NCBI GenBank assembly: GCA_017461065.1
Contig: JAFTZC010000078.1
Location: 1-52,007 of the forward strand
From: Clostridia bacterium
Lineage (GTDB): Bacteria > Bacillota > Clostridia > Christensenellales > DTU072
Direction: 5' to 3'
DNA length: 52,007 nt
Below, in pieces: positions 31,493 through 40,000 of this stretch (the stretch's first letter is position 1; every line of letters starts with the position of its first letter). The notes below the pieces were generated by a model. It did no database searches. It was not told where the DNA came from and saw only the letters and a list, made by a program, of their open reading frames with translations. Both the position numbers and the translations under genes were made by a program.

Positions 31493-32320
31493 CTACTTAC
31501 TAACGAAGGAGCCTTCAGGAAGTACCTTCTTCGGCTTACATTCGAGTATACACTTTGCAGGACACTTTGATGCACATAGTCCGCAGTTGGTACACTTGGT
31601 GTAGTCGATGGTGGGGAGATTGTTACGCATAGTAATGGCGCCACTTGGGCAGTTTTTTGCACACAAACCGCAGCCGATACAACCACGCTTACATACGGCG
31701 CGTACGTCCTTACCTTTGTCAATGGACGAGCAAGCGATATAGTACTTTGCGGTTGCGGGGATACGCTTCATAATCTTTTTGGGGCATTGTAGAATACATA
31801 CGCCACATTGGGTACATTTATCTTGATTGATTATGGCAACGCCCTTTTTGATTTCGATTGCGTGGCTAGGGCATAGGTTTACGCAGTGCGACATTCCTAT
31901 GCAACCGGTGTAGCAAGCCTTTCTGCCACCCGAAAGAAGTTCTTGTGACGGGCAGTCGCCATAACCTTGGTAGTCGTATTTATCCTTGCAAGCGTTACCG
32001 CCTACGCAAGCACATACGACGATGGTTTCTTCGCCAAGCTCTCCACCGTCAAGCATACCGAGTATCTTCTTTTTGTTGTCCTTGGAAGTGGCGTTACAAG
32101 AGCTTACGTTAGCTTTGCCTTCTACGAGAGCCTTTGCAAAGTCAGAGCATCCTGCATATCCGCAAGCGCCGCAGTTAGCGCCCGAAAGCAACATCTCGAT
32201 TTCTTCTATTCTTTCGTCGGTTTTGACTTGGAATTTGATGGAACAAACGGCAATTAGAATACCGAAAACTACTGCTATACCCGTTAGGATTAAAACCGGA
32301 ATAAGTATATCTAAAACCAC
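31493..32320 (-). CDS. rnfB: Rnf complex subunit RnfB (iron-sulfur protein)
   Basis: 275 aa. An N-terminal membrane helix (about 4-28) is followed by 'GANCGACGYAGC' with a cluster-binding Cys set. Then come several [4Fe-4S] ferredoxin motifs, including CTQCGVCILQCP, CIGCGLCAKNCP and CTNCGLCASKCP. RnfB is the likely entry point for electrons from ferredoxin into the membrane complex that drives Na+ or H+ export and reduces NAD+. It is the last gene of the operon. Confidence 0.96.
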   Translation of the reverse strand: MVLDILIPVLILTGIAVVFGILIAVCSIKFQVKTDERIEEIEMLLSGANCGACGYAGCSDFAKALVEGKANVSSCNATSKDNKKKILGMLDGGELGEETIVVCACVGGNACKDKYDYQGYGDCPSQELLSGGRKACYTGCIGMSHCVNLCPSHAIEIKKGVAIINQDKCTQCGVCILQCPKKIMKRIPATAKYYIACSSIDKGKDVRAVCKRGCIGCGLCAKNCPSGAITMRNNLPTIDYTKCTNCGLCASKCPAKCILECKPKKVLPEGSFVSK

Positions 32321-32329
32321 GTTAACCTC

Positions 32330-32911
32330 CTAAAACGATAGTCCGCCGAAGGCTGCAAAGCCCATAGCGATGAGTGAAGCGGCAACGAGAGTTATGGGGA
32401 AGCCCTTGAAGCGCTCTGGGATGTCGGCAAGCTCCATTTTTTCACGGATGCCGGCAAGGATAAGGATAGCGATAGTAAAGCCAACGCCACTTGCTACGCC
32501 GTTTATAAAGGCGTAAAGGATATTGGTGGTGGCGAGCTCGGTAACGTTCATAATTGCTACGCCGAGTACCGCGCAGTTGGTGGTGATAAGCGGAAGATAA
32601 ACACCGAGTGCGGAGTAAAGCGACGGGCTAAACTTCTTTACGAAGATTTCTACGAGCTGGATTAGGCAGGCGATAACGAGAATGAACACGATTGTTCTAA
32701 GGTACTCGATACCTGCTGCTACGAGAACAAGGTCAAGGGCGTAAGTGATTACGGATGCAACGCCCATAACGAAGATAACTGCCATACCCATACCGAGAGC
32801 GGTATCGGTCTTACGGCTAACGCCAAGGAAAGGACAAATACCAAGGAAGCGCGATAGCACGAAGTTATTGACAAAAATAGCGTTTATAACGAGTAAAATT
32901 ACGTACGGCAT
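32330..32911 (-). CDS. rnfA: Rnf complex subunit RnfA
   Basis: 193 aa, six transmembrane helices. 'AIFVNNFVLSRFLGICPFLG' and 'TTNCAVLGVAI' carry the conserved Cys residues of the RnfA/NqrE family that ligand an intramembrane iron-sulfur centre. It has inverted topology relative to its paralogue RnfE and lies directly after rnfE (single-base overlap). Confidence 0.97.
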   Translation of the reverse strand: MPYVILLVINAIFVNNFVLSRFLGICPFLGVSRKTDTALGMGMAVIFVMGVASVITYALDLVLVAAGIEYLRTIVFILVIACLIQLVEIFVKKFSPSLYSALGVYLPLITTNCAVLGVAIMNVTELATTNILYAFINGVASGVGFTIAILILAGIREKMELADIPERFKGFPITLVAASLIAMGFAAFGGLSF

Positions 32912-33633
32912 TATTTGTCACCTCCCATACTTGCTTCTCTCTTAGCTTGTTCTTCATCTTCTTGAGCCTTGAGTAGCGGATTGGTAATAGCGTGATAATG
33001 ACGGTGTTTGTAGTCGTGGATTTTCTTTTCGATTTCGCCCACGACGAGATTGTATAGTACCATCATAATTCCAAATACCATAAATCCGCCTGCCGGCAAA
33101 ATGAACACGGTCATCTTAATATTTTGCATAAATGGTACGACGAGACCAAAGAAGGTACCTGCGCCAAGGAACTCTCTCACAAGGCCCATCAAGGTCAAGC
33201 TCATAGTGAAGCCAAGACCTATACCTATGCCGTCCATAACCGATGGCAGCACGGGGTTGAGTGACGAGAAGCTTTCGGCACGCGCAAGGAGTATGCAGTT
33301 AACTACGATGAGCGACAGGAACAATCCCATTACGTCGTAGATAGCCGGCAAGAACTTACGCATAACCATTTCGACTATGGTGGAGAAGGTTGCAATAACC
33401 AAAATATAGCAAGGAATTCTAACCTTTCTCGGTATAATCTTGCGTAGTAGCGAGATTATTGCGTTGGAGCAAACCAAAACGAAGGTGGTGGCGAGTCCCA
33501 TATACAAGCCGTTTAGACCCGAAGTGGTAACGGCGAGCGTGGGGCAAGTGCCGAGCACCAAGCGGAAGGTAGCGTTATCTTTGATGATACCCGAAGTCAA
33601 AGGCTCGAGCGTATCTTTAACTTTTTGTCGCAT
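32911..33633 (-). CDS. rnfE: Rnf complex subunit RnfE
   Basis: 240 aa, membrane protein with 'VLGTCPTLAVT' and 'IVVNCILLARAE', the paired Cys motifs of RnfE/NqrD. The C-terminal ~50 residues are a charged cytoplasmic tail rich in His, Lys and Glu ('HDYKHRHYHA'), longer than in many RnfE proteins. It starts at the rnfG stop. Confidence 0.96.
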   Translation of the reverse strand: MRQKVKDTLEPLTSGIIKDNATFRLVLGTCPTLAVTTSGLNGLYMGLATTFVLVCSNAIISLLRKIIPRKVRIPCYILVIATFSTIVEMVMRKFLPAIYDVMGLFLSLIVVNCILLARAESFSSLNPVLPSVMDGIGIGLGFTMSLTLMGLVREFLGAGTFFGLVVPFMQNIKMTVFILPAGGFMVFGIMMVLYNLVVGEIEKKIHDYKHRHYHAITNPLLKAQEDEEQAKREASMGGDK

Positions 33634-34223
33634 TATGCCACCTCCTTTGCAATTAGTACGTAAGCGCGTACCGCGTTGGTAACTGCGTCGCGTACGCCGT
33701 TGCTTGATTTAGTTGCGCCGGTATAGTTTGCAACTTCCTTTTTACCGCTTGGAGATGCGCCTGTAACGCCCCCTTCGATGGTGAAGTCGCTAACGCTTAG
33801 AGCTTCGTATCTTGCAAGATAGTCGTCGGTTAGTGCGTTGGTGCCAAGGCCGGGAGTTTCGCCGTGAGAGTAGCTGACGATATCTAATATATCGTCGCCC
33901 TTGATTACTACGAGTAGCGATATACCGTTGCCTGCACTATAGCAGTTGGTGGACTTGGATAGTATAACCACCGCGCCGTCTTCTGCCTTGAACATATTTA
34001 GGATTTCGGCCTTGGGTAGATTTTCAAAGCCACTCATATCGTAGGTGGTATCGGTTAGCGGTGAGCTATATACTTCCCCTATCGTTTCTCTGAGCTTAGC
34101 TTCTTCGTCCACTTGTGTAAATAGGTTTACGCAAGCGAGAAGCAAACTGCTTACGAGCGCGATACAGCTAAGGATGATAACGAGCTTAACGCTGTCCTTG
34201 TTGACGGAAATCTTTTTCATCAA
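33633..34223 (-). CDS. rnfG: Rnf complex subunit RnfG (covalent flavoprotein)
   Basis: 196 aa. One N-terminal membrane helix (about 12-34) is followed by an extracytoplasmic FMN-binding domain with 'HGETPGLG' (120-127) and the flavinylation motif TGAT (168-171; FMN expected on Thr171). No ApbE flavin transferase gene is in this window. It overlaps the rnfD end by 4 nt. Confidence 0.95.
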   Translation of the reverse strand: MMKKISVNKDSVKLVIILSCIALVSSLLLACVNLFTQVDEEAKLRETIGEVYSSPLTDTTYDMSGFENLPKAEILNMFKAEDGAVVILSKSTNCYSAGNGISLLVVIKGDDILDIVSYSHGETPGLGTNALTDDYLARYEALSVSDFTIEGGVTGASPSGKKEVANYTGATKSSNGVRDAVTNAVRAYVLIAKEVA

Positions 34224-35281
34224 GCTTTTACCTCCTTTTCTTTCTTTGCCTTAGGCGGTTTTTTATAACCGAATGCCTTGGGACGGCAAGCCTTGTCGAT
34301 TAGCGGAACGAGTAGGTTCATAAGGAGTATAGCAAAGCTTACGCCTTCGTTCATACCGCCGTATCTTCTAATTAGCATAGTGATAAGACCTGCGCCTGCT
34401 GCAAAGATAACCGCACCCCAGCGAGTGTTTGGGCTTGACGAGTAGTCGGTTAGCATAAATACCGCGCCGAACAAGATACCGCCGCTCAAAAGGTTGGGCA
34501 AAATATAATTCCAGCCGTTCTTGTAGAAAATCAAGGTGAATATCGCGCAAGAAGCGAGATATACGACGGGGATTTTCCAATCAATTATCTTAAGAATAAT
34601 TAGGTAAAGGGCCGCAAACAAAATAACTACCGCACAAACTTCACCGATAGAGCCGCCTGTCGTACCAAGCAAAAGGTCAAGAAGATCGACGTTAGTGGTG
34701 GTTGCGCCGGCTAAGGCATCAGACTTGATGGTAGCAAGGGGTGTTGCGCCGGTTACGTAGTTTGCCTTGTCTGCAAAGTCTACTATGAAGCGGAAGCTAA
34801 AGAAGTCCCCTGCCGTTACCTTACCGCCTGCGTAGTCGAGCGGATTGATAAACGCTGTCATCTTGGTTGTCCAAGCAAGTAGTAGGAATACGCGTGCCGT
34901 AGCGGCGGGGTTTGCGAAGTTTTTACCAAGTCCGCCAAACAACATCTTGACGAGCATAATTGCAAACACCGAGCCTACGATTGGTACGTAGAATGGTGCC
35001 GTCGGTGGCAAGTTTAGTCCCACTATCATACCGGTAACTATGGCACTTGCATCCCAAATGGTGAGTGGCTTCTTGGCGATAACGCAGTATAGTGCTTCGG
35101 CACCTACTGCACTAAAGACTGCAAGTAGCACCAAGAACAAGCTGTAAAAGCCGTAGAGCACTACGCCTGCAATCAAGCAGAAGGTCAAAGCGATACAAAC
35201 GTGTATCATAATTCTGCGCGTAAACAACGAGCTTCCTACGTGTGGAGAAGATGAAACTATAAATCTTTTATTCTCTGACAT
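34220..35281 (-). CDS. rnfD: Rnf complex subunit RnfD (covalent flavoprotein)
   Basis: 353 aa with about ten transmembrane helices. The flavinylation motif TGATPLAT begins at 177 (Thr180 is the expected FMN attachment site). The 'KNFANPAATARVFLLLAW' segment is a family signature. It ends with a Lys-rich tail. Confidence 0.96.
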   Translation of the reverse strand: MSENKRFIVSSSPHVGSSLFTRRIMIHVCIALTFCLIAGVVLYGFYSLFLVLLAVFSAVGAEALYCVIAKKPLTIWDASAIVTGMIVGLNLPPTAPFYVPIVGSVFAIMLVKMLFGGLGKNFANPAATARVFLLLAWTTKMTAFINPLDYAGGKVTAGDFFSFRFIVDFADKANYVTGATPLATIKSDALAGATTTNVDLLDLLLGTTGGSIGEVCAVVILFAALYLIILKIIDWKIPVVYLASCAIFTLIFYKNGWNYILPNLLSGGILFGAVFMLTDYSSSPNTRWGAVIFAAGAGLITMLIRRYGGMNEGVSFAILLMNLLVPLIDKACRPKAFGYKKPPKAKKEKEVKA

Positions 35282-35285
35282 AATT

Positions 35286-36581
35286 CTATAATTTCCTTTC
35301 TCTTATCAATTTTTTAGCAAGCCTTTGTGACTGAACGAGCGGACGTTTTGCAGGGCAAACGTACGCACAGCAACCGCACTCGATACAAGCAAGTGGGTTA
35401 TAAGGCTTGATTTCCTTAATCATATTCTTTAGGACGTATGCATCCGTCATCATAGGCATAAGGCCCATTGGGCAAACGGAAGCACATCTTGCACAATTTA
35501 TGCACGTAGTGGGGTCTACGTCGCGGATTTCGTCTTCGTTTAGGAGTAGTAGCGCACTACTGCCCTTGGTAACGACGGGCATAAAGCTATGTAGGGATAT
35601 ACCCATCATAGGTCCACCGCTGATAACCTTTACGACGTCGTCGGAGTAGCCGAGATAGTCTACGATTTCAACGAACGGCACGCCGAAACGAACCCAAATA
35701 TTGGCAGGACGATTTATACCCTTGCCCGATACCGTCATATAACGGCTAAACAAAGGCTTACCGAGAGCACAAGCTTCGTACATAGCAAGCGCAGTCGAGA
35801 TATTAAGCACGATATAACCCAAGTCACTTGGAAGACCACCTTGCGGTACTTTTTGGTGAGCTAAGGCGTAAATCAGTTGTTTTTCGCCACCCTGTGGATA
35901 CTTGGTCTTAAGTCCAAATACCTTGATGGTTGCATCCCCTTCCGCAACGCGAGCCATACCTTCGATGGCGTCGCTCTTGTTAGCTTCGATACCAATCCAA
36001 ATTTCGGGTGCGCCAATAGCTTTTGCAAGATAGCGAATACCTTGCAATACTTCTTGGGGCTTATCTATCATAAGTCGATAGTCCGTGGTGATATAGGGCT
36101 CACATTCGGAGCCGTTGATAATTAGCGCCTTGATGGGCGTTTTGGTTTCGAGCTTAACGTGGGTTGGAAAAGTTGCGCCACCCATACCTGCTAAGCCACA
36201 CTCTTTACATCTTTCGACGAGTTCAGCTGGCGTTGGGTTTTCAAGCGGTGGCAAAAAGTCTTCTTCATATTTGCCGTCGTTAGCTATGCAAACGTGACGG
36301 ATGCGCTTACCCATAGCGTTTTCGCGTAGCACGAATCCTTCGACCGTGCCGCTAACAGAACTATGGACGTTACAAGATACGTACGAAGATGCTTCCCCTA
36401 TTTTGGTACCTACTTTAACGTAGTCGCCGACTTCGACGACGGCTTGAGCAGGCGTACCGAGATGCTGAGCAAGTGGGATATATACCTTTTCCCCCGTTGG
36501 CATTTCCTCAAACTTGCAGTCGTGAGAAAGCTCTTTCATATCGTGTGGGTGAATACCGAATTTAAAAGTTTTTAGTCTCAT
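35286..36581 (-). CDS. rnfC: Rnf complex subunit RnfC (NADH/FMN/iron-sulfur subunit)
   Basis: 431 aa. 'FGIHPHDMKELS' and a lipoyl-like N-terminal barrel are followed by the nucleotide-binding 'GLAGMGGATFPTHVKL' and two ferredoxin motifs, CINCARCASVCP and CIECGCCAYVCP. RnfC carries the NAD+ site. It heads the rnfCDGEAB operon (Clostridium order). The ATG at 36581 has no ribosome site; it lies 9 nt after a TATAAT box with a matched -35, so the operon mRNA appears leaderless. Confidence 0.97.
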   Translation of the reverse strand: MRLKTFKFGIHPHDMKELSHDCKFEEMPTGEKVYIPLAQHLGTPAQAVVEVGDYVKVGTKIGEASSYVSCNVHSSVSGTVEGFVLRENAMGKRIRHVCIANDGKYEEDFLPPLENPTPAELVERCKECGLAGMGGATFPTHVKLETKTPIKALIINGSECEPYITTDYRLMIDKPQEVLQGIRYLAKAIGAPEIWIGIEANKSDAIEGMARVAEGDATIKVFGLKTKYPQGGEKQLIYALAHQKVPQGGLPSDLGYIVLNISTALAMYEACALGKPLFSRYMTVSGKGINRPANIWVRFGVPFVEIVDYLGYSDDVVKVISGGPMMGISLHSFMPVVTKGSSALLLLNEDEIRDVDPTTCINCARCASVCPMGLMPMMTDAYVLKNMIKEIKPYNPLACIECGCCAYVCPAKRPLVQSQRLAKKLIRERKL

Positions 36582-36589
36582 ACGAAATT

Positions 36590-36618
36590 ATTATACTACT
36601 AAAATATATTTTAGTAAA
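36590..36618 (-). promoter_or_regulatory. Promoter of the rnf operon (leaderless)
   Basis: Minus strand TTTACT (36613-36618), 17-bp spacer, TATAAT (36590-36595). Eight bases lie between the -10 box and the rnfC ATG, with no Shine-Dalgarno sequence. Confidence 0.8.
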
Positions 36619-36675
36619 GGGGGGAAAATAAAGATTAGGTGGGTAAATGTTAAATGCGAAATGCAAAATGCGAAA

Positions 36676-36903
36676 TGCGGAATTGTTTCGCAATGAATTG
36701 ATGGCAAGCCATCATGAATTGAAAAGCTCTGCTTTTCATGAATTGCTTTGACTTCGTAAAGCATGAATTGCAAGCAATAGCTTGCATTGTGGTATTAACT
36801 ATATAATTATCCTTAATGGAGCGATAGCGAGAATTCATGAGCACTTGTGCTCAATTCATGCAACTGTTAAGTTGCAATTAATGACCAAAGGTCAATTCAT
36901 TCT
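36676..36903. repeat. Palindrome-linker array with intact core (inverted copy of 14284-14486)
   Basis: Hairpins TTGCGaaaCAA-like (reverse read), GATGGCaaGCCATC, GAAAAGCtctGCTTTTC, GCTTTgacttcgtAAAGC and GCAAGCaataGCTTGC, linked by ATGAATTG. The core is 36787-36832. Then GAGCACttGTGCTC, GCAACtgttaaGTTGC and GACCaaaGGTC, linked by AATTCATG or AATTAATG. Short GCGAAAT-type heptamers precede it. With copy 4 of the hairpin element it fills the 36620-37032 interval, and no gene is seen there. Confidence 0.9.
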
Positions 36904-36905
36904 CA

Positions 36906-37032
36906 TAAAACGCGATAGTTTAGATGCAAGACAAGGCAAATGAAAAGCTCCGAGGGGTTGCTGTACTTGGCGTACTGCGCCCAGACGGAGCTTGAGTTTA
37001 ACGAAGTATTGCGCTAAAATGTCGCGTTTTTA
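36906..37032. repeat. CGCG hairpin element, copy 4
   Basis: Outer stem AAAACGCGA (36907-36915) pairs with TCGCGTTTT (37022-37030), and TTTAG (36919-36923) pairs with CTAAA (37014-37018). AAGCTCCG (36945-36952) pairs with CGGAGCTT (36986-36993). The apical hairpin keeps GGGTTGCTGTAC and GTACTGCGCCC but has loop TTGGC instead of TCCTT. It lies immediately after the stop of the 1652-aa protein gene (37033-37035). Confidence 0.92.
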
Positions 37033-40000
37033 TTAATCGTTATAATCGGACGTATCTATATCCTTCTTGCGACTATCTGCGCTCTTGCGTACCTTTTCTT
37101 GTGCTTGCTTCTTTTCGAAGTCAGCAGGCATTGCGCTGTCAACCTTGGTCTTGCGTAGCTTCTTAGCAACCTTGGTCTTGAGCTTCTTGTAAATCATTAC
37201 TACGATAACTGCTACGAGGATTAGACCGATAAGTACGCTTGAAATAATTAGCCATACTTGTGGGTTGATTTGCTTTTCTTCCTCTTCTTCGTCGTCATCG
37301 TCGGTGTCGTCTTCTACAGGAGTTTCGTCATCCTTTTCAGCTTCAGCTTCCTTTAGGTATGAGCCGAATAGACCTGCCTTTGAAGAATCACTTTCCATTG
37401 CAGCCTTTTCGTCGGTGTAGTCGTCCTTAGATACCTTTTGAATCTTGAGGTCGTCAACGATTAGGATACCTGCCATCAAGTTTTCGACGTCTTCTGCATC
37501 GCCTTGAGCGTCGTCAGAGCCAAGGAAGTATGCAAGATATGCGCTTGCGCTCTTAGCTGATTCGTTAGCATAGTAGAAGGTGTATTCAACCATATCTTCG
37601 CTTGCTTGAATCTTGATGGTTTCCCAATATCCGTTGCTGTTGTCGTAGATGAAGCGGAATTCGGGGTTCTTGCTACTATCTGCTGCAAGGTACTTTGCGC
37701 TGAAGGTAATCTTGTAGTAGCTGGTAGCAGCCATAGTCAAGCTGGAAGTTTGATATGATTGGGTTGAGGGCTTAGCAATGTTAGCCATCATTAGGTAGTT
37801 ATTGTTGTTTGCGCCCTTTGAACCGGTATAGGTGGTGGTTAGGAAGTTGCGGATGGTGTCTTCGCTGAAGTCTGCCATAGCATAGGTGCTGTCGGAAAGG
37901 AGATAATCCTTAGCGGTCATATGCTTGATAAGGTCTTCGAAGTCGCCGTTCTTGTTGTAAACGCCGTAAACGTGGTTGGGGTAATCGTTATCCTTGATTG
38001 CACTTTCGCCTGCGTAATCGCCGTTATAAACTGCGTTGGAGAGATAGTGAGTGAAGGAGTTGGATTCGTTACCGATTAGAGCTTCAAGGTTGTTGTCAGC
38101 TTCGTCGTCCTTCTTGTCGTAGTTGTCAAAGGAGTCGGTGTCGTAGTTTACGAGTTCATACTTATAAGCGTTGGTTAGGTATGAGCTGGTTGCATCCTTT
38201 TCCCCTACCAAGGTGAGAGCAGCATCCTTTCTTGCCTTAAGGAGAGCTTCTACGCTGACGTCAGCGCCGTCAGCGTTTACGTCAACGCCGTACTTGGTGA
38301 GCATTTCCTTTAGGGTTTCTTCGGTTACGTCTTCAAGGTTTTCTACGCCGTAAACGAGCTTGTTGTAAGCTTGTTCGTCAGCGAGCTTAACGAGCATAAC
38401 GTCGTCGAAGTAAACGGTACCGGTAGATGCGCCTGCTGAAACTTTTGTGTTATCGCTGATAGCAACGGTGTTGTTAGCGTACTTGTTACCAAGGTAAAGT
38501 TCCAAGGTAAGGCTGCCGGATGAAAGGTTGGTTGCGATATAGAAGTCGTATCTTACCCACTTGCCGTCGGTGTTGATGCCGGTGTAGCCAACGTATTCGC
38601 CGTTGTCTTCGTCAGAGTGAGTTACTGCAAGATAGTTGGAGCTATTCTTGATGGTTACGCTTGCCTTAGCGCCGTCAACGGTCTTTACCCAAACGCTCAT
38701 TCTGTAGTAAGATTCGGTTGAAAGGCTTACGGAGCTGGAGTTGGTGTAACCAAAGTAAGTGGGATAGCTTGAAGTGAGCATCAAGAGATTTGATGATAGA
38801 GTTGACTTATAGCCCAAGCTACCGTCGGTGGTGGGATAGAAGTCTGCGCCAAGACCGGTGCCGCCGTAGTATTCAGCGTTAACGATACCGCCCTTTACGC
38901 TCTTGAGCATATCTTCTGCAGCGTGAGTAATCTTGGTTTCAACGGTGCCGGTTGCAGCCGAGCAAGACTTGCTGGTTGAGTAGTCGGATGCGTACTTAAC
39001 GGTGGTGCCGTCGAGTATTAGTGCGCGTACATAATAATATTTAGAGCTGTTTGGAGTGAAGGTATAGGTGCGGATAGTTGCATCGTTTGCATCTTCGGTG
39101 TAGTTAGCGGTGTCGTTAGCATCGATAACCTTGATGAGCTCTTTGTTGTAGTTGTAAACGAAGTAGTGAGTTGCTTCCTTTACGTTGTTCTTCCAAGTGA
39201 TAGTGGTCTTGTTGCTTACTGATAGAGTGGGAGCAGCAATCAAGAATGCTTCGGTAGCCTTGGTCCAGCTCTTAGGACTTGCGATACCGGTGATTTGACC
39301 GTCAGCGTTGAATACTGCTTCAGCGTCTTCAGCAAGGTCGTAGTTTGATGAATCGATGGTGCTGAAGTCGGAGTTAGCGATAGATGAACCGGTGGTGGTT
39401 GAGCTGCTTAGGTCAAAGCTTTTTACGTAGGTGCCCTTTGCTGCGTTGTATTCGGAGTAGTCGATTTCACTCCAAGTTACGGCAGTAATAAGAACTGCAC
39501 CTTGAGTGTGGCTTGCAGGGGTATAAATATCGCCCTTACCAAATTCAACTACGATATACATTTCGTCACTTTCAGTGGTGCTTGATTGCATTACGAAGCT
39601 GATTTCGGTCCAAGTTGAAACCTTGAGTGAGCTTTGGGTTGCGCTTGAGTTGATGAGAGCGTCGTTTTCAGCGTCGTATAGAGAAATGCTGAAGGTTGAG
39701 CCGCTCTTTAGGTTTTGGGTGTTAACCCACATTGAAGCGCGGTAGAAGTGGTTGGGCTTGGTCTTGAGTACGGTGTCACTATCAGCAGGCTTATAAAGGA
39801 GCTTGGAAGCGGTGTACTTAGCGTTGTTGAGAACTACGTAGTCGAATACGTCGCCGTCAAGTGAATATACCTTATCGGGGTTAGCGATATTTTGGAGAGC
39901 GGGATTTGCGCTCTTAGCGGTTGCGTAAGCAGTTTCGTCCAAGCCGCCCTTGAGGATACCTGCGTATAGGTTAGAGTCGGTCTTGGTCATATCAACGTAG

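Noticed and set aside
4734..37032. Integron attC sites
   Set aside because: The stem-bulge-stem layout is similar, but the GTTRRRY/RYYYAAC core is absent, the elements are scattered between housekeeping genes, and no integrase is present. Kept only as a comparison.
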